A DNA stretch of 64,000 nt from Treponema sp. (GTDB lineage Bacteria; Spirochaetota; Spirochaetia; Treponematales; Treponemataceae). Under the pieces are notes generated by a model. The model searched no databases. It was not told the origin of the DNA and was given only the letters and a program-made list of their open reading frames with translations. Position 1 is the stretch's first letter. The number at the start of each line of letters is the position of its first letter. Both the position numbers and the translations under genes were made by a program. Below are positions 23,714 to 31,336 of this stretch, piece by piece. Location: contig JAGCNW010000041.1 of NCBI GenBank assembly GCA_017645785.1, positions 62,001-126,000 of the forward strand, in the 5' to 3' direction.

Positions 23714-24465
23714 ATCCACACTCGCCCATATTGGTCACTTGGGGACGCAGCTTTTAGTAGAACTTTATCAAGCCTTGTAAAATAATTTGCCGCCCCTTGC
23801 TTCTTTACATATTTATTAGGTTGAATAAACTGCAAAGAAAAATAAGAAACCACATCTATCATTTGCGTAAAATAAGATTCAGCGGAGTCCTTGAAGAATG
23901 GGTCTTCAATCACAAAATGAATCGGTATGTTGCGTTGGCCATAAAATTTGCTTGGAATATAATTTATCCGCCTCATTTTCCGCTCAATTTTCTTTACTGC
24001 CTCTCCGTTTGTATTGTCGGGAACAATTACACCGCGCTCGTCTGTATTATTGTCCCTATTTGTATGCTCCAAAAAGTTTTCAAAACGTTGTATCAGATTT
24101 TTCCAAGCAAATTCAAACACTTCTCCTGGTGTTGAGAAATTTGTTTTGTCAACAATAACAGAAACAACCTGAACTCTGTCGTTTGAAGCAAGCCAGTCCA
24201 AAACTGTGCGCAATATCATAAATCTGTCATTCTTTTGAATGTAATGATTGTCCGCCAATCTGCCATTAATCATAGCTCCTGCATGGATTTCCGCTCGGAC
24301 AGGAAGCTTGTATTTTTGAAATTGCTTGCGGCGCAATTCAATAAAATCATTAAAAAGGCGGAGCCAGTCTTTTTCCTGAACAATAAGCCCTGAAAGCACA
24401 AAGTAATTTGAGATTGAAGAATTAATTCCTGGGTCGCCGCTTTCATCTATATACATAAAATACAT
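23704..24465 (-). CDS. DUF3800 domain protein
   Basis: 253 residues. The DUF3800 hallmark is at the start: FMYIDESGDPGINSSISNYF, with the acidic DESG motif that suggests a metal-dependent RNase-H-like fold. It is followed by AEIHAGAMINGR and the late acidic pair in IHFVIEDPFFKDSAESYFTQ. Function is unproven; DUF3800 genes are common in accessory and defence loci. ATG 24465 has GGAG nine bases upstream. Upstream lies a stub of the xpb gene with its promoter, which may now drive this gene; downstream lie the small RNA and the DUF4238 gene. Confidence 0.85.
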   Translation of the reverse strand: MYFMYIDESGDPGINSSISNYFVLSGLIVQEKDWLRLFNDFIELRRKQFQKYKLPVRAEIHAGAMINGRLADNHYIQKNDRFMILRTVLDWLASNDRVQVVSVIVDKTNFSTPGEVFEFAWKNLIQRFENFLEHTNRDNNTDERGVIVPDNTNGEAVKKIERKMRRINYIPSKFYGQRNIPIHFVIEDPFFKDSAESYFTQMIDVVSYFSLQFIQPNKYVKKQGAANYFTRLDKVLLKAASPSDQYGRVWIKK

Positions 24466-24487
24466 ATCATTTTGCTCCTATTTTTTT

Positions 24488-24613
24488 TTACACAAAAATT
24501 TTCACCCCTTCTTCCTTGCCTTGTGAGCGGGGAAGGTCAAACAAAATAGTGCGGTCGCTTTGCACAATCAGAGGATTTTGAAATCTGCCTCTCACGTTTG
24601 TCTGATTTTTCAC
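24488..24613 (-). pseudogene. Stub of a second xpb gene start
   Basis: A GTG start at 24613 encodes 41 residues. The segment FQNPLIVQSDRTILFDL is nearly the same as YQNPLIVQSDRTILLDV of the intact XPB helicase, but the frame then diverges and stops at 24488. The DNA around it also matches (CGCTTTG.ACAATCAGAGG on the plus strand). The remnant keeps the same promoter spacing (17 bases) and the same eight-base distance to the start codon as the intact gene. It is now the leader region in front of the DUF3800 gene. Confidence 0.8.
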
Positions 24614-24621
24614 AATACTCG

Positions 24622-24650
24622 ATTTTAGCAAAAAGCCGACGCTTGCGCAA
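24622..24650 (-). promoter_or_regulatory. Duplicated xpb-type promoter
   Basis: On the minus strand, TTGCGC (24645-24650) and TAAAAT (24622-24627) are 17 bases apart, followed after eight bases by the GTG of the xpb stub. This repeats the arrangement at 22243-22271, including the shared TTGCGCAAGCG block. Confidence 0.6.
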
Positions 24651-24694
24651 TGTTGGGGGAGAGGAAAATTAGAGAAGTACGGATTCTTATGATT

Positions 24695-25207
24695 TTATTT
24701 ATTTTCAGAACGCGGGAATGGAACTATTATCTTCTCTTCAAAATTAGATATTTTTGTTATATATTTTTCATCAACGGAATCATAAAAGCTAGGGGTCTCA
24801 ACTAATCTCGTGGGGTCGTTTTCCTTGAGAAAAATCTCATAAACAATATCTTCAGCTTTTTTATAATCTCTTTTATAAAAGGAAAATTCATTTTTCTGTT
24901 TATTGATTTTTATTTGTTTTAATTTGCTGCCTTTATTTTCCAAAGAAACTTTTTCTTTCAAATTCTCCGCTCTAAAAGACAAACCGAACTCATCAAGCTT
25001 CTTCTTTATTTCAAAAAAAGTCTTGGAACCACAACCTTTTATATCCTTAGCTTGCCTTTCCGTCATAGAAACAAGTTTCTTTATTGTCATTATATTCGCT
25101 CTCCATAGGACTTTATTCACTTTCCAATGGAGGCCAAGTTCTTTTATAGGGCACTCAATATCTATTTTGATATTCTCGCTTTTTAAGGTTTCTTCTTTAG
25201 TTCCCAT
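24695..25207 (-). CDS. RNA-polymerase-alpha-CTD-like protein
   Basis: 170 residues. Residues of about 18-75 match the alpha C-terminal domain of RNA polymerase: CPIKELGLHWKVNKVLWRAN, then MTIKKLVSMTERQAKDIKGC and GSKTFFEIKKKLDEFGLSF, where the helix-hairpin-helix is DIKGCGSKTFFEI. The rest is charged and not recognised. There is no RpoA N-terminal domain, so it is not the core subunit. ATG 25207 overlaps the stop of the preceding gene by about ten bases, so the two are coupled. It may bind UP-like DNA or regulators; this is inferred. Confidence 0.7.
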   Translation of the reverse strand: MGTKEETLKSENIKIDIECPIKELGLHWKVNKVLWRANIMTIKKLVSMTERQAKDIKGCGSKTFFEIKKKLDEFGLSFRAENLKEKVSLENKGSKLKQIKINKQKNEFSFYKRDYKKAEDIVYEIFLKENDPTRLVETPSFYDSVDEKYITKISNFEEKIIVPFPRSENK

Positions 25208-26468
25208 TATCGTCCTCTTTATTTTTGTCACTGACAGTAACACACATTCCTATCGACAAATTATGCTTTTTAAGTTTTTCGTCTATCTCTTGAATAACCC
25301 CCTCGCCAACACCATTTAGTTTTGACAATTCGTTTTTTGTTGTGCATAGTAATCCCACCACATTGTCAATTTTATTATCTCTTAAAACTCTGCAGTCCCT
25401 ATGAGACAATCCCAATCTTTCCAGAGAAATCTTACGAGCCTCTGCTCTCCGTTGCTCTTGAAAAATATCAAACCCATCAAAATCAGATTCGTTCATTCCA
25501 AAAGAAAGGCCGCATTCATCTAGAGCTGACTTTATTAAAGGAAAGCTTCTTTTTCCACATCCCTTTAATGTTTTTAATGCAATTTTCTCGGATATTAGAC
25601 AAAAATCTTTTACTGTTTTTATTCCAGCCTGATTTATTGATTTAACTACCCTACTTGGCAATCCAAGCACATTTTCCGGCAGTTCAAGAGGCAAAGGCTT
25701 TTTATTAGAAAAAACTATAGGAAGCCATTCCAAAGCAGGGTCATTCTCGTCAAACTCCCAAATGGAATTCTCATATCCCAGCGCTTTGGCGTAACGCGCG
25801 CAAAGGTCAGCACAAACAACCGAAAGCGGTTCTTTATAAAGGTCTTTTAACCCTTGTTTTCCAAGTTCTTTCACTTTGCTTACAGTCATTCTAACGGCAG
25901 CTCCGTCTAATTCCGCCTCGTATAAGTCTTCTGGTCTCGTGCCCATTTTTTCAGCGATATCTTTCAACCGCCTTTCTGTCATCGGCTCACCGTTTTTCAA
26001 CGCGTTGCAATATTTAACTCCTATCGCATCTTTTAAAGAACCGAATTTGTTTTCAACCATTGTTAATAGCGGTTTCCAAGAAACAAAAGTTCCGTTGAAC
26101 CGTTCCAATGGAGTAATATTTACATCGTAAAAATAAGGGTATGTATAAAAATTTCCACTATAAAAAAAGCGCTTTTCCATTTCATTGCAAAACGACAAGG
26201 CATATAGATAACAAGGGACACAAGGATTCATTAATTTTCGAAGAAAACGCATTTTGCGCTGAAAATCAATCCAATTATTTAAGTCCTTATTTATTCTTGG
26301 CAAGTTTTCTGTATACACAAATTCCATAGCGCTTACTTCGGGCGCGCTCCAGTCCCAATTCTCAAAATCTTCTAAGAACATTAACTTTTCATAAAGCCAA
26401 ATTTCCTGTTTTTTATTTTTGGTTTCTACAATCTCTCTTTTCAATTCAGCCGACATTTTTTTTTGCAT
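25197..26468 (-). CDS. Protein with two RNA-polymerase-alpha-CTD-like domains
   Basis: 423 residues. The N-terminal 230 residues are not recognised but include a possible helix-turn-helix with KNGEPMTERRLKDIAEKMGT. Residues of about 270-325 (VLGLPSRVVKSINQAGIKTV, then LKGCGKRSFPLIKSALDECG) and about 345-402 (LERLGLSHRDCRVLRDNKID, then LNGVGEGVIQEIDEKLKKHN) are two helix-hairpin-helix alpha-CTD modules in tandem. The next gene carries a third module. This looks like an accessory operon that borrows the polymerase's DNA/regulator contact domain. No enzyme motif was found. Confidence 0.65.
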   Translation of the reverse strand: MQKKMSAELKREIVETKNKKQEIWLYEKLMFLEDFENWDWSAPEVSAMEFVYTENLPRINKDLNNWIDFQRKMRFLRKLMNPCVPCYLYALSFCNEMEKRFFYSGNFYTYPYFYDVNITPLERFNGTFVSWKPLLTMVENKFGSLKDAIGVKYCNALKNGEPMTERRLKDIAEKMGTRPEDLYEAELDGAAVRMTVSKVKELGKQGLKDLYKEPLSVVCADLCARYAKALGYENSIWEFDENDPALEWLPIVFSNKKPLPLELPENVLGLPSRVVKSINQAGIKTVKDFCLISEKIALKTLKGCGKRSFPLIKSALDECGLSFGMNESDFDGFDIFQEQRRAEARKISLERLGLSHRDCRVLRDNKIDNVVGLLCTTKNELSKLNGVGEGVIQEIDEKLKKHNLSIGMCVTVSDKNKEDDNGN

Positions 26469-26709
26469 TGAGCAACATACAGCGCAAAGTTTTTCTGGAT
26501 TCCGCTATAAACTTTTCAACGCTCCATTTGACAAAACCAATAGGATTGGATTCAAAAGCCTCCCAATAAATATCATCTTCTTCCGTTAAAGGTTGACGGA
26601 TTGGCTCTTTTTTGACTGTCTTTTTCTTCAAATGATTTTTCGTTTTATCAACAGCTGATTTCTTTTTTGATGTCTCATTCTTAGCGGAAGTTTTTTTGAC
26701 AGATTTCAT
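26446..26709 (-). CDS. Small lysine-rich protein of unknown function
   Basis: 87 residues. The first 38 are a Lys/Ser/Thr-rich, nucleic-acid-tail-like region (KKTSAKNETSKKKSAVDKTK). The second half is a compact segment, QPLTEEDDIYWEAFESNPIG then FVKWSVEKFIAESRKTL. The 3' end overlaps the 423-residue alpha-CTD-like gene by 23 bases, so it is the first gene of that operon. The family is not recognised. A small DNA-associated partner of the alpha-CTD proteins is the simplest guess. Confidence 0.55.
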   Translation of the reverse strand: MKSVKKTSAKNETSKKKSAVDKTKNHLKKKTVKKEPIRQPLTEEDDIYWEAFESNPIGFVKWSVEKFIAESRKTLRCMLLNAKKNVG

Positions 26710-26832
26710 TCTTCAATTCTCTCTTACACAATTATAACACGAAACTAACATTTTGTCATTTTTTAATTTACCCTTCAATTTTATATATTGGAGTTTCGCA
26801 AAAAGAAACTTATCTCTATAAAAACACCCGCC

Positions 26833-26885
26833 AGCCATATTTTTTGGATTAAATGAAAACTGGCGGCGGGAGGGTGGGAATGCCT
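26833..26885 (-). terminator. Probable terminator after the secreted-protein gene
   Basis: On the minus strand CCGCCAG pairs with CTGGCGG around a loop of about 25 A+T-rich bases, then GTGTTTTTA. It lies just after the stop of the 26901-27338 gene. Confidence 0.45.
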
Positions 26886-26900
26886 ATCATTAACAATGAA

Positions 26901-27338
26901 TTATTCCGCACTTGAATACTTGATAACTTCCGATTGAAAAGGCCAAAAAGAATCAGGCCACTCTAACGACTTATCAAGGGTTAGGGTAAGTTTATTATTC
27001 TTCCAAAACTTTATTCTGTAAAGTCCGTCGAACACTCCACACTTCTTCCCGACTATAAGCACAGGCTCTTTATAGTCAGACGGCGTAAATATTAGAACAT
27101 AATGAGTATGAAACTCATCGTCATAAAGCGTTAGTTCTAGGTTTCCGTTTTGTGTTTCCGCAATTTTCTCTACCACCAAAGTGTCTTTTGCGGAAAGCCA
27201 AAACTCCTGTTTTAAGTTTACATAATCGCCTGTGTAAACTTCCAGTGTAGGCTGAGCAGGGACGCTTGGTCCACCGCCGCCCGCAAAAGCGTAAGAAGCC
27301 AATAAAATACAAATAAACAGTGTACTGAATCTTTTCAT
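26901..27338 (-). CDS. Secreted protein of unknown function
   Basis: 145 residues. Residues 1-20 are a signal peptide (KRFSTLFICILLASYAFA), followed by a Gly/Pro stretch. The mature part is beta-rich: VYTGDYVNLKQEFWLSAKDT, LELTLYDDEFHTHYVLIFTP and RIKFWKNNKLTLTLDKSLEW. No family is recognised. The ribosome site AAGGAG is well placed before ATG 27338. It stands alone between two hypothetical genes and has a terminator-like hairpin just behind it, so it is probably a single-gene transcript. Confidence 0.7.
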   Translation of the reverse strand: MKRFSTLFICILLASYAFAGGGGPSVPAQPTLEVYTGDYVNLKQEFWLSAKDTLVVEKIAETQNGNLELTLYDDEFHTHYVLIFTPSDYKEPVLIVGKKCGVFDGLYRIKFWKNNKLTLTLDKSLEWPDSFWPFQSEVIKYSSAE

Positions 27339-27433
27339 AGTAAGTCTCCTTAATTTGAATATAAATCTCTATTTCATTTCCGTCAATATTTTTTATACGA
27401 TTTTATATTGATTAGGGAGATGAGATAGAATAT

Positions 27434-27877
27434 TTATTGGAGGTCTACAATAATCTTTTCGAACTCTTTTTCAAAGGTGAGTACAAATCCATATTTATAT
27501 CTATATTTATTAGTATGATCGCATAGATCTTTAATTTTTTGTTTATCTTTTTCTATTGCTTTTTTATTCTTATTCCAATATGGTTTAAATTCTATTGCAA
27601 TCAAATTATCATTATTATTCCCACGCTCATGAACAATAAAATCTATACATACTAGTTTTTCACCAATAATTTTTGATTTTATTCCTTGCCGATTATATTC
27701 AACATCTATATCAAAATTTTTAAATGGACTATCTTTTGCCATTTGTGAAAAATAGCATGCAAATTTTGAAACAATCGCACGTTCAGAAATTTTATTATCT
27801 ATAAGATATTTATCATTTTTATAAACCTCTTTTAACGCAAGTTTTATAAGTTCAATTACTTTATCACTTTCTTTCAT
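27434..27877 (-). CDS. Hypothetical protein, possibly PD-(D/E)XK nuclease-like
   Basis: 147 residues. The arrangement KLVCIDFIVHERGNNNDNLI followed by AIEFKPYWNKNKKAIEKD places Asp, Glu and Lys as in a PD-(D/E)XK core (D-x(n)-ExK), with RAIVSKFACYFSQMAKD as a preceding helix. This is the only clue to function. It has a clear ribosome site (AAGGA, seven bases before ATG 27877) and no operon partner. Codon use is very A+T-rich, as in the rest of this accessory block. The nuclease call is tentative. Confidence 0.55.
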   Translation of the reverse strand: MKESDKVIELIKLALKEVYKNDKYLIDNKISERAIVSKFACYFSQMAKDSPFKNFDIDVEYNRQGIKSKIIGEKLVCIDFIVHERGNNNDNLIAIEFKPYWNKNKKAIEKDKQKIKDLCDHTNKYRYKYGFVLTFEKEFEKIIVDLQ

Positions 27878-28049
27878 TAATTTTTCCTTCTATATTTTAT
27901 AGAACTGTTTCAATTTTTGTTGCAAATACCCAGCGACATATCAGACCTACTTCTTATAACTAACACAATTATAGCTCATTTTTACAAAAATTGCCTAGTT
28001 TCTTCTACTATCCCCGCAACTTTTACGGTCACACATTTCCCCTTTCACC

Positions 28050-28078
28050 TTGACACACCCCGACTTCTCGTTTACTTT
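28050..28078 (+). promoter_or_regulatory. Promoter for a leaderless mRNA (XRE-like gene)
   Basis: TTGACA (28050-28055) and TACTTT (28073-28078) are 17 bases apart; six bases later comes ATG 28085. Confidence 0.55.
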
Positions 28079-28084
28079 TACTAT

Positions 28085-28555
28085 ATGACTTCCTTTTCCT
28101 TTCCGGTGATTGATGTAGAAAAGACCTCGCTCAAACTCAAAAAAATCCGCGAAACGAAGAATATAAAAATTAGCGTCATCCAAAAGCTTTTTAACTTTGA
28201 CCACCCGCAGGCAATTTACGAATGGGATAGGGAGCGACGGCAGTAAGCCGGCAAAATGCTCCAGTGGAGCATTTTGAGCGAGTCTCCGAGCAGCTATGCT
28301 GCGAAGGCCGACAGTAAAACTTTGCCAAGGCTCGACAATCTTGTCGTTCTGGCGCGGCTGTATGACGTTCCTATTGACGAACTTGTCGCGCTGAAAACCG
28401 TCCGCACGGAACAGCTCCCCATCAAGGAACCGTGCCCGCCCCCGTATGGAATCGCTGACGCAGACCTTGAATTCATCAAGCGCAATGCAAGCGAAGATGT
28501 CCAGCGCGCGCTCGGCCAACATTTCGGCTTTTCGATTTTTCCTTGTCAAGAGTAA
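28085..28555 (+). pseudogene. XRE-family regulator gene interrupted by a palindromic insertion
   Basis: The 5' part, FPVIDVEKTSLKLKKIRETK then NFDHPQAIYEW, matches the start of a common XRE-like helix-turn-helix family that continues, in intact members, as G(K)SLPTVDNL.AL. Here the match breaks after IYEW, the frame ends at 28246, and the family match resumes at LPRLDNLVVLARLYDVPIDE in a different frame (about 28322 on), ending at 28555. The 70 or so bases in between carry two hairpins and do not belong to the family. The gene is therefore split, probably inactive. Confidence 0.75.
28234..28312 (+). repeat. Palindromic insertion inside the XRE-like gene
   Basis: Contains a perfect palindrome with 12-base arms (CAAAATGCTCCA and TGGAGCATTTTG) around one G at 28253-28277, then a second hairpin AGCAGC-TAT-GCTGC. 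It breaks the reading frame of the surrounding regulator gene. The exact borders are not certain. It looks like a small non-coding dispersed element. Confidence 0.6.
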
Positions 28556-28620
28556 ATCCGAAAATTTCTTTAAAGTATTACTTTAATGTTTTTCTCCCCA
28601 ACACGCGCTAAATTTGTGAC

Positions 28621-29205
28621 ATGAACAAAGAAATTATAACGCCTGTTCTCATCGAGAGCAAAATTTTCGTAATCCGCGGCAAGCAGGTTATGATTGACCG
28701 CGATTTAGCGGAATTGTATGGTGTTGAAACGAAACGTATTACAGAAGCGGTAAAACGCAACGCGGAACGTTTTCCCGAGGAATTTCGCTTCCAACTTACA
28801 AAAGACGAGTATGACTTTTTAAGGTCGCAAATTGCGACCTTAAAAACTGAACCGGAAAATCAGCGCGGAAAACATACAAAATACCTTCCCTACGTCTTCA
28901 CCGAACAAGGCGTGGCCATGCTTTCCGCCGTTCTCCGAAGCGAGACCGCAATCCAAGTAAGCATAAGAATCATGAACGCCTTTGTCCAACTCCGCCATTA
29001 CGTAAGCGAGCGCGTTCTAAAAACCGACGACAAGGCCGAACTTGCGGAAATCCGCCGCCTTCTCTTGCTGCACATCGACCATTGCGACAAAAAGTTCTCG
29101 GAACAAGACAAAAAAATCAGCCAAATCATCCTTGTTTTGAACAATCTTTTGGACGAACCAAAGCCAAAGCGAAAAATCGGCTTCAAGCCTGCCAATGAAA
29201 AATAG
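28621..29205 (+). CDS. ORF6N domain protein
   Basis: 194 residues. The ORF6N (KilA-N-related) DNA-binding domain covers residues of about 10-105: IFVIRGKQVMIDRDLAELYG, VETKRITEAVKRNAERFPEE and YVFTEQGVAMLSAVLRSETA. The C-terminal third is a coiled-coil (ADDKAELAEIRRLLLLHIDH then DKKISQIILVLNNLLDE). Such proteins are phage-type antirepressors or regulators and are common as chromosomal singletons. It is eight bases upstream of the ribbon-helix-helix-like gene, so the two form one unit. Confidence 0.88.
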   Translation: MNKEIITPVLIESKIFVIRGKQVMIDRDLAELYGVETKRITEAVKRNAERFPEEFRFQLTKDEYDFLRSQIATLKTEPENQRGKHTKYLPYVFTEQGVAMLSAVLRSETAIQVSIRIMNAFVQLRHYVSERVLKTDDKAELAEIRRLLLLHIDHCDKKFSEQDKKISQIILVLNNLLDEPKPKRKIGFKPANEK

Positions 29206-29213
29206 GAGGACCT

Positions 29214-29684
29214 ATGAAGACCCAAAACGAAATCAATTTTGACGGCGTGATTGTGACACCATTAAGGCGCTGGAAAGATGTAACGCTGCGCCTGGACGAC
29301 GATGTGCTCGCGTTTTTACGCGAACTGGCCGCTCGCGCCAACCAACCGTTCGACAATGTGTTGAACCATATCATGACCGACTTTCTTTCTGAACATTTGG
29401 ACTTGGAAAAACTTTCCGCAAAAACATTGAAGGCCATCGCCGCAAAAAGCAGCCACATTATTCTTATGGAAGGAACAAAGCCCTTTGCCCGCGTGGAAAT
29501 AATCTCCCCCAAAGACGAACCGCCCGTTTGCGCAAACAAATCCGCACCCATTCCAAAAGATAATAGTTCCGCCAAATTTAAAGCACCCGACTTTCGCTAT
29601 GAATGCGAATGCGCGTCCGCGGCAATAAAACGAAATTCGGTAAAACATAAGCCTTTCGCGCTGGCAAAAAATCGGATTTCGTGA
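29214..29684 (+). CDS. Ribbon-helix-helix-like protein (paralogue of 31329-31670)
   Basis: 156 residues. Residues of about 20-60 read KDVTLRLDDDVLAFLRELAA then PFDNVLNHIMTDFLSE, a strand followed by two helices as in ribbon-helix-helix proteins. Residues 62-95 (LSAKTLKAIAAKSSHIILME then KPFARVEII) form a conserved extension shared with the paralogue at 31329-31670. The last 55 residues are low-complexity and not conserved. It follows the ORF6N gene by eight bases with a perfect AGGAGG. A DNA-binding or antitoxin-like role is inferred; no toxin is recognised beside it. Confidence 0.65.
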   Translation: MKTQNEINFDGVIVTPLRRWKDVTLRLDDDVLAFLRELAARANQPFDNVLNHIMTDFLSEHLDLEKLSAKTLKAIAAKSSHIILMEGTKPFARVEIISPKDEPPVCANKSAPIPKDNSSAKFKAPDFRYECECASAAIKRNSVKHKPFALAKNRIS

Positions 29685-29695
29685 TAAAATTCTTT

Positions 29696-30724
29696 ATGCT
29701 TTACGACGCAATAATAATCGGAGCGGGGCCGACTGGAAGCGCCGCCGCAAAAACACTTTGTGGCAAAGGGCTTTCAGTCCTTATGCTGGAAGCTCAAAAA
29801 ATGCCACGCTATAAATCTTGTTCAGGCTGCCTTATAAAACGGACGATGGACTTGGTTCAGGAATATTTTTCAAAGCCAATTCCGCAGAGCGTAATGTGCG
29901 CGCCATTTGAAAACAAGGGAATGATTTTCTTTGACGACAAAGGAAAGCGCTATGACTTTCCGCAATCCGGGCTTAATGTTTGGCGAAGTGAATTTGACTA
30001 TTGGCTTTCGCAAGAAGCGGCGGCAAGCGGAGCGGAGCTTCGCGACCAGTCACGCGTCACAAAGATTGAACAAAACGAAAGCTATGTAACAGTAAAAATT
30101 GGCGAAAAAAAATCTGCCACTGAAACGGCGCGATATGTCATTGATTACGAGGGCGCGGTTTCTGTCGTAAAAAAAGCGGTTCTTGGCGCGCAGTCTTCTT
30201 TCATCACAACCTATCAAACATTCAACGACGGCGCGATAGACCTTGACCCGCAGTATTTTTACGCTTACCTTCAGCCGGAATTTTCCGAATACGACGCTTG
30301 GTTCAATGTAAAGGACGGAATGCTTGTTTTAGGTGTGGCGGCGAAAGCCCTGGACAAGATTCCAGCTTATTACGCTCGGTTCATAAAGCATCTAAAAGAA
30401 AAACACGGCCTTGCAATCACGCGGCAAAAGATGGAGGACAAATGGATTTTGCCGCGAATAACGCCTGACTTTAAGATTGACTACGCAAAAGGCCGCGTGT
30501 TTTTCGCCGGCGAGGCTGCGGGTTTTTTGAATCCGATGGGCGAAGGAATTTCGGCAGGAATGGAAAGCGCCCGCCATCTTGCAGTTTCGATGGCGGAAAA
30601 TTTTTCCGACCCCGCAAAAATCGAAGCGGCGTATCGGGAACGCGCCAAGCCTGTTTGGGAACGCATGGTTCGGCAGTGGCGTTTTGTTGGCAGCATCACG
30701 GACACATTCTCGGAGATGAGATAA
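29696..30724 (+). CDS. Geranylgeranyl-reductase-like FAD-dependent oxidoreductase
   Basis: 342 residues. The N-terminal FAD-binding fold is DAIIIGAGPTGSAAAKTL (GxGxxG), with PRYKSCSGCLIKRTMDLVQE, the cysteine-containing loop typical of geranylgeranyl reductases, and the late GRVFFAGEAAGFLNPMGEGI, the GD/GE motif holding the FAD ribityl chain. It would reduce C=C bonds in an isoprenoid or similar lipid. TAAAAT lies five bases before ATG 29696, so the mRNA is probably leaderless; the longer start at 29681 lies inside the promoter region. Confidence 0.85.
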   Translation: MLYDAIIIGAGPTGSAAAKTLCGKGLSVLMLEAQKMPRYKSCSGCLIKRTMDLVQEYFSKPIPQSVMCAPFENKGMIFFDDKGKRYDFPQSGLNVWRSEFDYWLSQEAAASGAELRDQSRVTKIEQNESYVTVKIGEKKSATETARYVIDYEGAVSVVKKAVLGAQSSFITTYQTFNDGAIDLDPQYFYAYLQPEFSEYDAWFNVKDGMLVLGVAAKALDKIPAYYARFIKHLKEKHGLAITRQKMEDKWILPRITPDFKIDYAKGRVFFAGEAAGFLNPMGEGISAGMESARHLAVSMAENFSDPAKIEAAYRERAKPVWERMVRQWRFVGSITDTFSEMR

Positions 30725-30728
30725 AATT

Positions 30729-30821
30729 ATGGTGAATCATTCCACGCCACCAACCGCCCTGCTTGCCACCCACGCCGACATCATTTGGCTGCCAGAAGAA
30801 CCCGCAAAATTAAAGGAATGA
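30729..30821 (+). pseudogene. Short coding remnant
   Basis: A 30-codon frame from ATG 30729 (TALLATHADIIWLPEEPAKL near its end) to TGA 30819. Codon use and amino-acid content look like real coding DNA, and it follows the oxidoreductase stop by four bases, but it matches no complete family. Probably the remains of a truncated gene. Confidence 0.35.
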
Positions 30822-30862
30822 ACTTCTTTATATCTCTCTTTTTTTATGCTATAATTCCACTA

Positions 30863-31336
30863 ATGAAAAACACGAACATAGACTTTAAAGAAATAGACTC
30901 ATATATAAAAAGCGAATTCCGCTACGAAATTCGTGAATCTGCTTCCACTATAAAAGCGCCGATTCCAGATTACGCTGCCATTAACGATTATATAAGCTCT
31001 ACGGATGACCTTCTTCAAGAAAAAATCAGACAAATAATTCAGTCCAAGAATCTTGATGAAGTGAAGCTTTATAAAAAGGCAAACGTTGACCGTAAGTTGT
31101 TTTCTAAAATTCGCACCTTGCCAGATTACCATCCTAACAAAAACACGCTCGTAAAACTTTGCCTTGCGATGAATTTAGGCATTGAAGAAAGTGAATCGCT
31201 TTTAAAGACTGCCGGCTACTCGCTTTCAAAAAGCGTCCGACAAGATTTGCTTTTGCGTTACTGTTTTTGCCACAAGATTTTCGATGTAATAACCGTCAAT
31301 GAAATTTTAGACCACTACGGCGAAAAAATCATTTAG
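30863..31336 (+). CDS. Helix-turn-helix protein of the macro-domain-associated type
   Basis: 157 residues. The C-terminal half matches a helix-turn-helix domain often fused to or found with macro-domain proteins: EVKLYKKANVDRKLFSKIRT, then NKNTLVKLCLAMNLGIEESE and SLLKTAGYSLSKSVRQDLLL. The N-terminal 60 residues are variable. TATAAT (30850-30855) ends seven bases before ATG 30863, so the mRNA is probably leaderless. Its stop overlaps the convergent ribbon-helix-helix-like gene by eight bases; the pairing may be regulatory. Confidence 0.7.
   Translation: MKNTNIDFKEIDSYIKSEFRYEIRESASTIKAPIPDYAAINDYISSTDDLLQEKIRQIIQSKNLDEVKLYKKANVDRKLFSKIRTLPDYHPNKNTLVKLCLAMNLGIEESESLLKTAGYSLSKSVRQDLLLRYCFCHKIFDVITVNEILDHYGEKII

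Noticed and set aside
28256-28555. Independent 99-residue protein from ATG 28256
   Set aside because: Its first 22 residues are translated palindromic-insert DNA; the remainder is the end of the split XRE-type gene.
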